Positions 37,380 to 47,054 of a stretch of 64,000 nucleotides of DNA are shown here, one piece after another (the stretch's first letter is position 1; every line of letters starts with the position of its first letter). Source of the stretch: an uncultured Endozoicomonas sp. (GTDB lineage: Bacteria; Pseudomonadota; Gammaproteobacteria; Pseudomonadales; Endozoicomonadaceae); NCBI RefSeq assembly GCF_947495845.1, contig NZ_CANMAO010000002.1, forward strand, positions 186,001-250,000, in the 5' to 3' direction. The notes under the pieces were generated by a model, which saw only the letters and a program-made list of their open reading frames with translations, was not told where the DNA came from and ran no database searches. A program made the translations under genes and the position numbers.

Positions 37380-37503
37380 TTAACTGATTGGTTGATGAGT
37401 GGGTTACCCTTACTTTGTCGGGCTGCGGGCAACTGAGTGATGATACACCATGAAAGCAGGACATTCGATATTGGAAGAAGCCGTCAACGTTATAAATGAC
37501 AGA

Positions 37504-37902
37504 TCAGTTAATCAGACCCCGGGCACCGATGTAACCCAACCAGGTACCCAGCAAGCAAATGAAAACACTGCACAAGGTATAGGCCACGGCTTCAATAAAT
37601 CGGTCTGATTGCAATAGCCTGAATATATCAAGGGAAAACGTAGAAAACGTGGTTAACGCCCCAAGAAATCCTACCGTTAAAACATCTTTCCAGATGGGCG
37701 GCAACAGGCTTTTTTCCACCAGACAGTACCAGCCAATTCCCATTAAAAACGAACCCACCACGTTTACCGCTAATGTTGGCAGCGGGAATAAATGATCATT
37801 CCCTGATCGGGCAAACCATTGGTAAATCATGGAACGACTGAGAGCTCCCAGCGCACCACCTGCGGCTACTGCCAGATAATTCAACAGGTAGCTGTATTGC
37901 AT
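37504..37902 (-). CDS. crcB: Fluoride ion channel CrcB/Fluc
   Basis: A 132-residue four-helix inner-membrane protein that exports fluoride as a dual-topology dimer. GGALGALSRSMIYQWF at the start, NVVGSFLMGIGW in helix two and GFLGALTTFSTFSLD with the conserved phenylalanines identify the family. GGAGGAG precedes the ATG. I looked for a fluoride riboswitch in the short leader and saw none. Confidence 0.95.
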   Translation of the reverse strand: MQYSYLLNYLAVAAGGALGALSRSMIYQWFARSGNDHLFPLPTLAVNVVGSFLMGIGWYCLVEKSLLPPIWKDVLTVGFLGALTTFSTFSLDIFRLLQSDRFIEAVAYTLCSVFICLLGTWLGYIGARGLIN

Positions 37903-38046
37903 GGGAGACTCCTCCGGTCATTGGATAAAAAACGGTAACAGGTTACCAGATTTTGATAATGCGCCCTTCTATCCAACTGCTTTTCTATTCAGGGTTTGAT
38001 TTGTACGTGTTACGACAACAAAATATGATTGGATAATATAAATAAA

Positions 38047-39381
38047 TTACCGCTTATTAGGGCTTTCTTGATCCAGTGAAGCCAGCCAACTCAGCTTTTC
38101 CTTTATCTTGATCTCAAGACCACGGTCGTTTGGCTCATAATATTGCTTTACATCCATTCCTTCCGGAAAGTATCGCTCCCCAGCGGCATACGCATTGGGT
38201 TCATCGTGAGCATAACGATAACCTTCACCATAACCAAGACTCCCCATCAACTTAGTGGGCGCATTACGAAGATGATTCGGTACTTCATAAGAAGGCCCGC
38301 TGCGGACATCATCCATCGCCGCTTTCCAGGCTTTATAAACTGCATTACTTTTCGGTGCACAGGCGCAATAAACTGTGGCGTGGGCCAATGCCAGCAACCC
38401 TTCTGGAGCCCCCAGACGTTCAAACGCCTGCCAGGCGTTCATTGCTATTTCCAAAGCTCTGGGGTCAGCATTACCAATATCTTCACTGGCAATCGCCACT
38501 AATCGTCGGATGACATAAAGAGGATCACCGCCGCCATCGACAATTCTTGCTGCCCAATACAATGCAGCATCGGGTTGGGAACCTCTGACGGATTTGTGGA
38601 AAGCAGAAATGGTGTCATAAAACGCATCGCCGCCTTTATCAAAGCGCCGGCCGGTATCGGCCAATATGGCCTGCACGGTTTCACCGGTGATAATGCCACT
38701 TTCTGCAAGGTCCGACGCCACTTCCAATGTGTTCAGCGCCTTGCGTCCATCACCATCGGAGTAACGTACTAGAATCTCCCGGGCTTCTGAATCCAGAGTA
38801 ACGCCTCTACTGCCAAGCCCCCGCACTTCATTAGTGATAGCCTGATCAATCACCTGCCCTATGGCATCATCACCCAATGGTTTCAGCACATAAACGCGGG
38901 CTCGAGATAACAGAGCATTATTTAATTCAAAGGATGGGTTTTCAGTGGTTGCGCCAATAAATATAACGGTTCCGTCTTCTATATGCGGAAGAAAAGCGTC
39001 CTGCTGGGACTTATTAAACCGATGAACCTCATCAACAAAAAGCACGGTTTTCCGATTGTGAAATCGCTGTTCATCCTTCGCCCTTGCTACGGCCTCACGG
39101 ATATCTTTCACACCAGAAAGCACCGCAGACAACGTCTCAAAATGTGCATCGGTTTTCGTGGCGATCAAACGAGCCAGTGTCGTTTTTCCAACACCAGGCG
39201 GCCCCCAGAAAATCATGGAGTGCAGCATACCTTGCTCTAATGCTTCTCTCAGAGGTTTGCCTCGAGCCAGAATATGATCCTGACCGAGATACTCATCCAG
39301 ATTCGCCGGACGCATTCGGGCAGCAAGGGGCTCGTATCGTTTGGAGTCAGGAACATCAAAAAGAGAGGTCATTGCCGGCAC
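38047..39381 (-). CDS. rarA: Replication-associated recombination protein A (AAA+ ATPase)
   Basis: A MgsA/RarA AAA+ ATPase acting at stalled replication forks. The 444 residues carry [20 protein letters not shown], Walker [16 protein letters not shown], Walker [17 protein letters not shown], sensor 1 [12 protein letters not shown] and the C-terminal tetramerisation domain with [12 protein letters not shown] and [12 protein letters not shown]. The start could be the GTG at 39381 (AAGG upstream) or the ATG three codons later. It is followed in the same direction from lolA 31 bases upstream, and ftsK before that, an order kept in many gammaproteobacteria. Confidence 0.95.
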   Translation of the reverse strand: MPAMTSLFDVPDSKRYEPLAARMRPANLDEYLGQDHILARGKPLREALEQGMLHSMIFWGPPGVGKTTLARLIATKTDAHFETLSAVLSGVKDIREAVARAKDEQRFHNRKTVLFVDEVHRFNKSQQDAFLPHIEDGTVIFIGATTENPSFELNNALLSRARVYVLKPLGDDAIGQVIDQAITNEVRGLGSRGVTLDSEAREILVRYSDGDGRKALNTLEVASDLAESGIITGETVQAILADTGRRFDKGGDAFYDTISAFHKSVRGSQPDAALYWAARIVDGGGDPLYVIRRLVAIASEDIGNADPRALEIAMNAWQAFERLGAPEGLLALAHATVYCACAPKSNAVYKAWKAAMDDVRSGPSYEVPNHLRNAPTKLMGSLGYGEGYRYAHDEPNAYAAGERYFPEGMDVKQYYEPNDRGLEIKIKEKLSWLASLDQESPNKR

Positions 39382-39412
39382 TTTGCCTTATCTAAACGCT
39401 GCATCTACAGAA

Positions 39413-40099
39413 TTACAGATTGCTTTCATCAATAATATCAAAGCCGTCGTTTTCCAGCTTCTTGATATCTGGCTGAAACAGCTCATTATTCACTGGTTGA
39501 TTCAAGGTGACGCCAGTGAAATCAATCCGTCGTTTACCGCCGAGGGTATCCAAAATGGTAATGGCGGAAATTTCACCTTCGGAAAAGTTGATTTCCAGCT
39601 TTTCAAACAGATCTTCACTACGCAGCGGCTTCAGGGTAAACACCTCTTCAGGGCCATAGTTCATACGAATGACGGAGTAGCCTTTTAGAAAAACACTGGC
39701 ATTGCCACTGAGCAGTTGAACCGCTGTAGGACCTGATTGATCATCCTGTTTTTTGATCACCACCTGTTTGAAGTCCGGATCCAGCATCCAGAGTTTGCCG
39801 TCTCTGACAACAATTTCCTGACTGAAAGGCGCAGTGATATTCCAACGAAACTGGTTAGGGCGCTTTAACTGCATATCGCCCTTTTCAACTTTAGGTCGGC
39901 CATGTTTATCGATGGTACTTTGGGTGAAGGAGGCACTCACCGTATCCATTCCCTGTAACTTATTCGCCAAATCGTTTGCCGCCTGAGTATCATTTGCAAC
40001 ACGGGCTGGCGTATCGCCGGGAGCCTTTTGCTCGGCAGATACCGGCAAACCAAGCGCTAACATCATCGGCAACAGAGCCAGTAATTGTCGTTTTTTCAT
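39413..40099 (-). CDS. lolA: Outer-membrane lipoprotein chaperone LolA
   Basis: Ferries lipoproteins from LolCDE to LolB through the periplasm. The 228 residues open with a signal peptide MKKRQLLALLPMMLALGLPV, cleaved near VSA/EQK, followed by an unusually polar linker of about 20 residues. The mature half-barrel shows VSASFTQSTIDKHGRPKVEKG and KRPNQFRWNI, the conserved region lining the lipid pocket. It sits between ftsK and rarA. Confidence 0.93.
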   Translation of the reverse strand: MKKRQLLALLPMMLALGLPVSAEQKAPGDTPARVANDTQAANDLANKLQGMDTVSASFTQSTIDKHGRPKVEKGDMQLKRPNQFRWNITAPFSQEIVVRDGKLWMLDPDFKQVVIKKQDDQSGPTAVQLLSGNASVFLKGYSVIRMNYGPEEVFTLKPLRSEDLFEKLEINFSEGEISAITILDTLGGKRRIDFTGVTLNQPVNNELFQPDIKKLENDGFDIIDESNL

Positions 40100-40122
40100 C
40101 GTCTTTAATCTGCACTATAAAA

Positions 40123-42531
40123 TTAATTCTTGGGCGGTGGTGGCGCAATCACGTCTCGGTTGCCATTATGCAACGGTGGACTTACGACACCTGCCGCTTC
40201 CATGGCTTCAACCATTCGGGCGGCTCGGTTATAACCCACTTTCAGTTGTCTCTGCACCGATGAGATAGACGCCCTTCTTGATTCCGTAACAAAGGCGACA
40301 GCTTCGTCATAAAGGGGATCTTGTTCGCTATCGTCCAAACCGCCGGAAATTGCGCTGCCTTCTGAGGCATCAGACACCCCGTTAAGAATCTCATCCACAA
40401 AATCCGGTTCGCCACGTTGTTGCCAGTCGGCGACCACTCGATGGACTTCATCATCACCCACAAAGGCACCATGAATGCGCACAGGCACACTGGTTCCCGG
40501 CGGTAGATACAGCATATCACCATGTCCGAGAAGCTGCTCAGCACCGCCCTGATCAATGATGGTTCGAGAATCGATCTTACTGGATACTTGAAAACTGATA
40601 CGAGTCGGCACGTTGGCTTTGATCAAACCGGTAATCACATCCACCGATGGACGTTGAGTTGCCAGAATCAAATGAATTCCGGCAGCACGGGCTTTTTGAG
40701 CAATACGGGCGATGAGCTCTTCCACCTTCTTACCAACAATCATCATCATGTCAGCAAATTCATCAACCACCACGACAATAAACGGCAGTTTGTTTAGCTC
40801 GGGGGCAATATCATCGGAAGAGACCGGTTGATAGAACGGATCACGCAAAGGTTCACCCTGGTCAGCGGCGTCTTTCACCTTGCGGTTATAACCCGCAATA
40901 TTCCGAACGCCAAGATGCGCCATCAATTTATAGCGACGCTCCATTTCAGCCACACACCAACGCAGCGCATTGGCGGCTTCTTTCATATCCGTTACCACCG
41001 GTGCCAGCAAATGGGGAATACCGTCGTATATCGACAGCTCCAGCATCTTGGGGTCGATCATAATCAGACGAACATCTTCCGGCTCTGATTTAAACAGCAT
41101 GGAGAGCAACATGGCGTTGATCCCCACGGATTTACCAGAACCCGTTGTACCCGCCACCAGCAAGTGCGGCATTTTTGCCAGATCGACTGTCACCGGCTGA
41201 CCAGAAATATCATGTCCCAACGCGAGGCTGACTGGCGACGGCGCGGATTCGAAAGAAGGTGAAGAAATAATTTCGCTGAAGAACACCGTTTCACGATCAT
41301 CGTTGGGTATTTCAATACCCATAACGGATTTTCCGGGAATGACTTCAACCACACGCACACTGACCACTGCCAACGAACGAGCCAAGTCGCTGGCCAAGCC
41401 CGAAATCTTACTGGCCTTCGTGCCCGGGGCCGGTTGAATTTCAAATCGGGTAATAACAGGACCAGGCAGTACCGCCACCACTTCAACATCCACATTAAAG
41501 TCTTTCAGCTTCAACTCGAGCAGACGGGACATTTGATCGAGAGACTCTGGACTCATGGCTTTACCCGAGGGGCGCGCCACATCCAGCAAATCCGCAGTAG
41601 GCAAACGACCCACCGGCACATTCTTGTTGACCGGAACGGGTTTCACTTTTGGCGGAGGAGGTACAATCACAGGTGATCGGGGCTTAAGGGCGGCCTCCTT
41701 AACTGCTCTGATCGCAGCAGGTGACGGCAATTCTTCCGTTATGGGCATCACAGGGTCTTTTCTCAGAACAGGAATCGACTCGGCCGCGTGTTTTCGCTCT
41801 GAGCGCTCAGCTATATATTCTTTAATGCGTCTAAAGCCATTGACCGTCTTCCGCTGACAGAATTTCAGGAACTGCATACTCCAATAACCCACCGTATCCA
41901 TCAAATAAAACCAGGACAGGTCAGTATAAAGCGTCACCCCAAGCAAAAAACTCGCCATCAACAGCAACGTGCTACCAGTGACATTAAAGGCAGGGATAAA
42001 TACCGAGATGATGAGTTCACCGATGATTCCACCGGTGCTGGAAGGAAACAGATCATTCAATGCGTGGTAATGAAGGGAAGCCAACGCCGCGCCCGAGGCA
42101 ATCGTCAGTACAAAACCAGTGCTGCGAATAGTAAATAGCCAACCGTGCCACTCATTGGGTTCGTGCCGATAGCGGAAAACCTTAACGGCTTTCAGAATGA
42201 ACACCACCGGCACCAACCAGGCCAGAAAGCCAAACAAATTGAGTAAGAAATCAGACGACCATGCACCAATTCTGCCGGCACTGTTGGCCACAGAATCCGC
42301 TGTCCCAATAAATGACCAACCCGGATCGCCCTTGTGGTAACTGAACAGCGCCAGAGACAGAAAAGCCGCCAGCACCAGCCAGCAAAACATAATCCCTTCC
42401 TGAACCCGGGATGACAGTGTTTCGCTCACTTTTTCTGAGTGACCAGACCGTTTCCGTCGCCGGATAGCTACCTGGTCCACCGATGAATCACTGCCGGACT
42501 GGCTGCTCTTTTTGCTTACCGACTCTGCCAT
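40123..42531 (-). CDS. ftsK: DNA translocase FtsK
   Basis: Septal DNA pump that clears chromosomes and activates XerCD at dif. The protein has 802 residues, with a short linker compared with the 1329 of E. coli. The N-terminus holds four or five membrane segments (residues about 50-210). A proline- and lysine-containing linker leads to the motor at about 300-730, with Walker [19 protein letters not shown] and Walker [15 protein letters not shown]. The C-terminal gamma winged helix ([21 protein letters not shown]) would read KOPS. AGGGAT precedes the ATG. Confidence 0.97.
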   Translation of the reverse strand: MAESVSKKSSQSGSDSSVDQVAIRRRKRSGHSEKVSETLSSRVQEGIMFCWLVLAAFLSLALFSYHKGDPGWSFIGTADSVANSAGRIGAWSSDFLLNLFGFLAWLVPVVFILKAVKVFRYRHEPNEWHGWLFTIRSTGFVLTIASGAALASLHYHALNDLFPSSTGGIIGELIISVFIPAFNVTGSTLLLMASFLLGVTLYTDLSWFYLMDTVGYWSMQFLKFCQRKTVNGFRRIKEYIAERSERKHAAESIPVLRKDPVMPITEELPSPAAIRAVKEAALKPRSPVIVPPPPKVKPVPVNKNVPVGRLPTADLLDVARPSGKAMSPESLDQMSRLLELKLKDFNVDVEVVAVLPGPVITRFEIQPAPGTKASKISGLASDLARSLAVVSVRVVEVIPGKSVMGIEIPNDDRETVFFSEIISSPSFESAPSPVSLALGHDISGQPVTVDLAKMPHLLVAGTTGSGKSVGINAMLLSMLFKSEPEDVRLIMIDPKMLELSIYDGIPHLLAPVVTDMKEAANALRWCVAEMERRYKLMAHLGVRNIAGYNRKVKDAADQGEPLRDPFYQPVSSDDIAPELNKLPFIVVVVDEFADMMMIVGKKVEELIARIAQKARAAGIHLILATQRPSVDVITGLIKANVPTRISFQVSSKIDSRTIIDQGGAEQLLGHGDMLYLPPGTSVPVRIHGAFVGDDEVHRVVADWQQRGEPDFVDEILNGVSDASEGSAISGGLDDSEQDPLYDEAVAFVTESRRASISSVQRQLKVGYNRAARMVEAMEAAGVVSPPLHNGNRDVIAPPPPKN

Positions 42532-42710
42532 TCAGATCCCTGAAAATACCTGATAATAAATACAGTAGTTTAACGTAGAAAGATAACACGAGCCTTGAAG
42601 GCTCTACAATCCCCGTTAACCCCTCAGCCCAGCCTGTGCGAACATCTCTCTATTTCTGAATCGCTTTTAGATAAGTAGAATAACTTGTTTCCCCTTATCG
42701 GCTTTTATCA

Positions 42711-43373
42711 ATGCTGCGTAAACCGCTTACCCACTTTCAAGAGACTGTACAACATCCTCATCACTCACTGGGGTTTCTGCTGCTTACGCTGATTTTCAGC
42801 ATCGTTTTCTCGCCATTGATGATCGATTATCAATCCATTGCCGGCACAGTGTTTTCTGCATTAATGATTGCCAGCATGGTGCTCAGCCTGCAGGCCTTGA
42901 CGGAAAAGTCGCCACGACTCCGACGCTGGCTAAAAGTCACCGGCATTGCCATTGTAGTGCTGCGACTGTTGGCGGAGCATTCAATATCGCCACCGTGGTT
43001 ACCCTTATTTACTTTAATTGCCAGCATGCTGTTTAACCTGGGCATGATGGTTATGCTGATGGGGCACCTTTTCAGCAAGCAGCCAGAAATGGAGAAATTG
43101 CTGGCCGCTATTAACTTTTATCTCCTGACCGGCGTTACGTTTAGTTATCTCTATTTGATGACCAACTTATTCTCACCCGGATCCTTCGATATGCCAGCCC
43201 AGAGCATTTCCAGCTGGCCGGATTATCTGTATTTCAGTTTTGTCACGCTAACCACATTAGGCTACGGCGACATCCTACCCTTAAGCTCGCTGGCGCAAAG
43301 CCTGGCATCACTGGAAGCCGTTATTGGTGTTCTCAGCCCTACTGTGATGATTGCAAGGTTTGTAGGCAAATAA
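42711..43373 (+). CDS. Potassium-channel-like membrane protein
   Basis: A 220-residue membrane protein whose last third is an ion-channel pore module: a re-entrant helix, the K+ selectivity filter TLTTLGYGD and a final transmembrane helix ending shortly after. Four or so hydrophobic helices precede it (residues about 18-145), so it may be a six-helix channel without an arginine-rich S4 or a two-helix pore on a different anchor. There is no cytosolic RCK/TrkA-N domain, so gating is unclear. It diverges from ftsK and stands alone. Confidence 0.85.
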   Translation: MLRKPLTHFQETVQHPHHSLGFLLLTLIFSIVFSPLMIDYQSIAGTVFSALMIASMVLSLQALTEKSPRLRRWLKVTGIAIVVLRLLAEHSISPPWLPLFTLIASMLFNLGMMVMLMGHLFSKQPEMEKLLAAINFYLLTGVTFSYLYLMTNLFSPGSFDMPAQSISSWPDYLYFSFVTLTTLGYGDILPLSSLAQSLASLEAVIGVLSPTVMIARFVGK

Positions 43374-43465
43374 TCCTTATTCTGAATACGAATATATACG
43401 ACTACTCTAATCTATAACTCAGAGTATTGTGTTTGCCGTTCAATATGATTAACGAGAATAAAGCT

Positions 43466-43705
43466 ATGGAATCTGTACACGGTCATAACGTGCTTAACCT
43501 GGTTAAAGAACAGGAAGCAGCACTGACTAAAGAAAACCTGATGAGCGCCATCGCCGAAGCATTTGGTACCGATGCCCGCTACCACACCTGCTCGGCTCGC
43601 GATCTGACCGCAGATGAACTGGTTAGCCAGTTTATTGAAAAAGGCAAATTGGTTGAAGCAGATTGCGTGATTCAATATCACGGTTGCAATTGCCACTGTC
43701 ATTGA
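43466..43705 (+). CDS. YecH-family metal-binding protein
   Basis: A 79-residue protein whose opening MESVHGHNVLNLV and HTCSARDLTADELV follow E. coli YecH. Its C-terminus is HGCNCHCH, a cluster of three histidines and two... cysteines spaced for binding a transition metal. I use the ATG at 43466 rather than 13 codons upstream, because the YecH alignment begins there. The physiological metal and role are not known. Confidence 0.82.
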   Translation: MESVHGHNVLNLVKEQEAALTKENLMSAIAEAFGTDARYHTCSARDLTADELVSQFIEKGKLVEADCVIQYHGCNCHCH

Positions 43706-43728
43706 TTTTTCAATTTGCAAAAAACAAA

Positions 43729-43820
43729 AAACCGGTCACTAGAACCGGTTCCAAACTTTACGATTATTGCCTGTCTGATCTTCGTGATTTATACACCACC
43801 TCCCCCGCGGGGTATAAATC
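43729..43820. terminator. Hairpins downstream of the yecH-like gene
   Basis: AACCGGT-N8-ACCGGTT (43729-43750) lies 24 bases after the stop and may be the terminator. A second structure, GATTTATAC (43786-43794) with GTATAAATC (43812-43820) enclosing a C/G-rich CCTCCCCCGCGGGG, follows. The rest of the 357-base gap up to 44062 holds no gene that I can see. Confidence 0.5.
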
Positions 43821-44062
43821 GTTTCTTTGAGGAACCCCCTTTCACACTTTCCTCATCAGGCATGAGCCATCTTACGTATTGTCTTTACTGAACATATTGA
43901 TCCACATCAACATTACCGTTTCTCTACAGTTCAAATGTTAACCACTGTGAGAACCCGTTCACACATCCTCCAATTGGCATAAAAAATTCATAATAAGGTA
44001 CACCTTCTGTGCCGATAGCTATTTAACGACCATTCGTTACTCACTGCTATTGGATACTTCCC

Positions 44063-44950
44063 ATGATTATTAACGCTTTTATAACCACATTAACCTTGAG
44101 CTCCGTCTTACTGACCACCGCTGCCATCAGCAGCACTGAGACCCTAACCACTGTGCACCCGATCGACGGAGAACATAAAACTCAGTCTATTCCCGCACCG
44201 AAATCATTAACGCCTCCCCCAGTCAAATCGAATACAGAATTGGTGGAGCAAGCGCTTAAGTATGGAATGTTGGCAGACGCTTATCAGAAAAGCCCTCAGG
44301 GGATGATCACCGAAGGGTACCGCTACCAACTGCGCCAGCTTTACCTTAACTGGCTACCAAAAGCCCTTGAGGTGCCGGGTCAAACCATTGAGAAAGCCAA
44401 CGCAGCTATAATACGACAATGGTCTGACTTACTCGGTCAGGCAGACTACCCTGCCTCAGAAAAAGAACAATGGGTTTCTTTGCTGGCCAATGCGCTGAAT
44501 GATTGGTCCAACAAACATCAACGCCAGTTCTTTTCATTAAAGGACATCACTTCTGTCATGCCTGTGCTCAAGAATAAATTAGAGGAGTGCAACCAATACC
44601 TGCAGAAACCAAGCAGCTTCAATTTAAAACAGAATGCTTGCCACTCCATGGGCTCAATTACCCGCCAGGTTACCTCAGAAAATAGCTCAACAGACTCACT
44701 GAATGCCTCAATGAAAGCCGCCACGTATCGCTTTATTGAAAGTATGAATGACACTCACACTCTGCCCTGGTATCAAGAATATCTCGATAGCAAAAGTGCA
44801 TTCAATGACGTGATTCGTGAGCGACTGGACACCGGCTACAGTTACCAGCAACTCTCACAGATACTGCAACTGGCGGGTATTGATTACCCGATTATCTATC
44901 AACATATCCGTGACTTTTCGCTGGTGCACCCGCAACCCTATTCTGAATAA
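44063..44950 (+). CDS. Exported protein of unknown function, 295 aa
   Basis: I do not recognise this family. A signal peptide is likely (MIINAFITTLTLSSVLLTTA, cleavage near AIS/STE), followed by a Pro/Thr-rich linker (about 40-60) and a helical domain of about 230 residues rich in Gln, Trp and Leu, with cysteines at CNQYLQ and NACHSMG that could form a disulfide. No lipobox is seen, so it is probably periplasmic or secreted. GGATA before the ATG is a weak ribosome binding site. The next gene, yaeQ, is unrelated by family knowledge. Confidence 0.65.
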   Translation: MIINAFITTLTLSSVLLTTAAISSTETLTTVHPIDGEHKTQSIPAPKSLTPPPVKSNTELVEQALKYGMLADAYQKSPQGMITEGYRYQLRQLYLNWLPKALEVPGQTIEKANAAIIRQWSDLLGQADYPASEKEQWVSLLANALNDWSNKHQRQFFSLKDITSVMPVLKNKLEECNQYLQKPSSFNLKQNACHSMGSITRQVTSENSSTDSLNASMKAATYRFIESMNDTHTLPWYQEYLDSKSAFNDVIRERLDTGYSYQQLSQILQLAGIDYPIIYQHIRDFSLVHPQPYSE

Positions 44951-44982
44951 TTGCGTTACCATGGCTTTCCCTTTTCTGGAAA

Positions 44983-45050
44983 GCCCTCTCTCAAAAGCCC
45001 TCTCTCAAAAGCCCTCTCTCAAAAGCCTTCTCTCAAAAGCCCTCTTTGAA
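44983..45050. repeat. 14-bp tandem repeat before yaeQ
   Basis: The unit GCCCTCTCTCAAAA occurs four times (44983-45038, one copy with a C-to-T change) plus a partial fifth. The 14-base period is not a multiple of three, and the array lies between two genes, so it is not coding. Copy number could vary by slippage and alter the distance from promoter to yaeQ. Confidence 0.8.
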
Positions 45051-45092
45051 CAGCCTTGTGTTAATATGCGTCATTTATCGAGTTCACGATTC

Positions 45093-45635
45093 ATGGCGCT
45101 CAAAGCAACCATCTACAAAGCGGCAATCAATATTGCCGACATGAACCGGCATTACTACGCCGATCATGATCTGACCCTTGCCCAGCACCCGTCTGAAAAT
45201 GCGGAACGCGCCATGCTTCGAGTATTAGTATGGGCTTTGCACGCTAACAGTGAACTGTCGTTTACTCGCGGCATCAGCACAGACGATGAGCCGGATATCT
45301 GGGAAAAAAACCTGAGTGGAGAAATTGAAACCTGGATTGAACTGGGTCAGCCCGATGAAAAGCGCATCCGTAAAGCCTGTGGCCGGGCACGAAAAGTCTG
45401 TATCTATAACTACGGTGGTCGAACACCTGAAGTCTGGTGGCAACAGAATAGAGACAAACTGTCACGGTTCGACAACCTACACGTGTATCGGATTCCCGAA
45501 GCCGCCAAAGAACTCACCGTACTTATGGAAAGAGTCATGAAGCTGCACTGCCTGATTGATGAAAACCAGATCACGATGGGGAATGATAAAGACTCAGGTC
45601 AGTATGAAATAACACAGCTATTTCCGGAAAACTAA
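45093..45635 (+). CDS. yaeQ: YaeQ-family protein
   Basis: A 180-residue PD-(D/E)xK-fold protein nearly the same length as E. coli YaeQ (181). MALKATIYKAAINIADMNRH, LAQHPSENAERAMLRVLVWAL, DDEPDIWEKN and WIELGQPDEKRIRKAC follow it closely. The conserved E-x-n-D-E-P and the I-E-x-G-x-P-D-E segments form the nuclease-like core, although no activity is firmly established; an RfaH-related suppressor effect was described for YaeQ. I start at the ATG giving MALKATIYK; the longer frame upstream runs through the tandem repeat. Confidence 0.93.
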   Translation: MALKATIYKAAINIADMNRHYYADHDLTLAQHPSENAERAMLRVLVWALHANSELSFTRGISTDDEPDIWEKNLSGEIETWIELGQPDEKRIRKACGRARKVCIYNYGGRTPEVWWQQNRDKLSRFDNLHVYRIPEAAKELTVLMERVMKLHCLIDENQITMGNDKDSGQYEITQLFPEN

Positions 45636-45762
45636 CGCCGATTTATATACCCGTTTCCGCTATTACTTATTGATCATTATTCCCTGAGCCAATAAAGTGC
45701 CGACCCCAGCCATGACAGAATCAAGATGACGTGGCTGGCATCATCGATCACTGAGGCCCTGA

Positions 45763-46395
45763 ATGAAGCAACCCAATCATTTCGTCGCTGTAGAAGCCAA
45801 CATAGCCGCCGGTAAATCTACCCTACTCCCCAAGCTTGCCGCAGAGCTTGGCTGGGAAGCGATTCAGGAACCCGTCAATGATCCGGAATTTACACGACTG
45901 CTTCAGGATTTCACCGACCATCCTCAGGACTCCAGCAAACGCATTCTGTTTCAGGAATACATCACTGATCGTCGTGCAGATATAGTGAAAAAACTCCCTA
46001 CGGATAGAAACTATCTGATTGAGCGCTCCCTGTACTCTGATCTGATTTTCACCCAGGCGAATTTCCTGTCAATGGATGCCCCTGATGAGCGCTACATGCT
46101 GCACTACTGCGCGATCCAAAACCGTCTGAAAGATTACCCGGTGATTAGTGCGGTCGTGTATTTACGTACTGCACCGGAAGTCTCACACAGCCGATTGATC
46201 AATCGCGCAAGAGCCGCTGAGGATGGTACACCATTGTCGTATCTTCGCGATATTCATAATTATCACGAAGCGATTCTGCCTCAGATCTGTCGTTCAATGA
46301 ATACACCATTGATCACAGTAGAATGGGATGATTTTGGTTGTGAAAGAAAAGTAGCGAATGCGTTATTGCAGATCATATCAAAAGAACAACAGTGA
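45763..46395 (+). CDS. Deoxynucleoside kinase family protein
   Basis: A 210-residue nucleoside salvage kinase related to deoxyadenosine/deoxyguanosine kinases and to the animal and viral dNK group. The P-loop is EANIAAGKSTLLPKLA (residues 11-26), the substrate segment is EPVND, the catalytic motif is ERSLYSDLIF with the ERS triplet, and the LID arginines lie in RLINRARAAEDG. It phosphorylates deoxynucleosides using ATP; purine or pyrimidine preference cannot be read. GAGG precedes the ATG. In Gram-negative bacteria such kinases are patchy, so horizontal origin is possible but not shown. Confidence 0.88.
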   Translation: MKQPNHFVAVEANIAAGKSTLLPKLAAELGWEAIQEPVNDPEFTRLLQDFTDHPQDSSKRILFQEYITDRRADIVKKLPTDRNYLIERSLYSDLIFTQANFLSMDAPDERYMLHYCAIQNRLKDYPVISAVVYLRTAPEVSHSRLINRARAAEDGTPLSYLRDIHNYHEAILPQICRSMNTPLITVEWDDFGCERKVANALLQIISKEQQ

Positions 46396-46603
46396 TTTTT
46401 TTCCTCATAATTTGATCAATTCTCATAATTATTCAGGTTGAACCAATTTACTGCTTGCCCGTTCAGGCAGTAAATGATCTGGATAACTAGTGGATGATAA
46501 AAAGCATCACCATCGCAATAATTCATCATGCGTAATCTGGAAGATTAGTCTAAAAATAGAGTGTATCTATTCTTAGTTCTTTGTCTGTATACAGAAGTCC
46601 GCA

Positions 46604-46837
46604 ATGAAAATGCCATTTGAACCCGGCGATCAAGTGACCACTCCCTTTTATCCCATCCACAAAAAGCATCCGAGAACGGTCATACGATGCTATCGCTCCA
46701 TTGACTGCCCTTCCGGATGGTTGGTAGACACCGTGGATAGCCACGGAAAATCACTGAACGCGCTTGATTCCAAGTGGTACCAACTTGCACGTGAAAGTGA
46801 AGGGTTAAACGAAAATCAACAGTTCAATCCAGCTTAA
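46604..46837 (+). CDS. Hypothetical protein, 77 aa
   Basis: A small soluble protein beginning MKMPFEPGDQVTTPFYPIHK. FEPGDQV followed by alternating hydrophobic strands and GWLVDTVDSHG looks like a small SH3-like or KOW-like beta barrel, but that is only an impression. The ribosome binding site is weak (AGAAG). It is isolated between the nucleoside kinase and tRNA-Val. I do not recognise the family. Confidence 0.5.
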   Translation: MKMPFEPGDQVTTPFYPIHKKHPRTVIRCYRSIDCPSGWLVDTVDSHGKSLNALDSKWYQLARESEGLNENQQFNPA

Positions 46838-46873
46838 ACATGCTGTCACTGAAGAAAAAGGAGAATTTAATAA

Positions 46874-46949
46874 TGGTAGTCGGTACTGGACTCGAACCAG
46901 CGACCCCCACCATGTCAAGGTGGTGCTCTACCAACTGAGCTAACCGACT
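46874..46949 (-). tRNA. tRNA-Val (anticodon GAC)
   Basis: A 76-nucleotide cloverleaf on the minus strand. The acceptor stem is AGTCGGT with ACCGACT; the D arm has GCTC/GAGC; the anticodon arm is CCACC-TTGACAT-GGTGG with anticodon GAC; the T arm carries TTCGAGT. The discriminator A and CCA are encoded. Confidence 0.97.
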
Positions 46950-47032
46950 GAAGTGCTGCGTATATTATCAATGCCGCTAAAAAAAGCAACACTGTGAGCC
47001 GGTTAATTCTAATGGGAAAACTACTTACTTAT

Positions 47033-47054
47033 TTAATCATGCATGCATGATTAA
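47033..47054. repeat. Perfect 22-bp palindrome over the uvrB stop codon
   Basis: TTAATCATGCA joined directly to its complement TGCATGATTAA, without a loop. It spans the TAA stop of uvrB. It may be a protein-binding site or chance; lacking a loop it is a poor terminator. Confidence 0.7.

Noticed and set aside
37903-38046. Possible fluoride riboswitch upstream of crcB
   Set aside because: No recognisable crcB-motif pseudoknot segments are present in the short leader.
44817-45092. 92-codon N-terminal extension of YaeQ
   Set aside because: It overlaps the preceding gene and runs through the 14-bp tandem repeat; YaeQ homologues begin at MALKATIYK.
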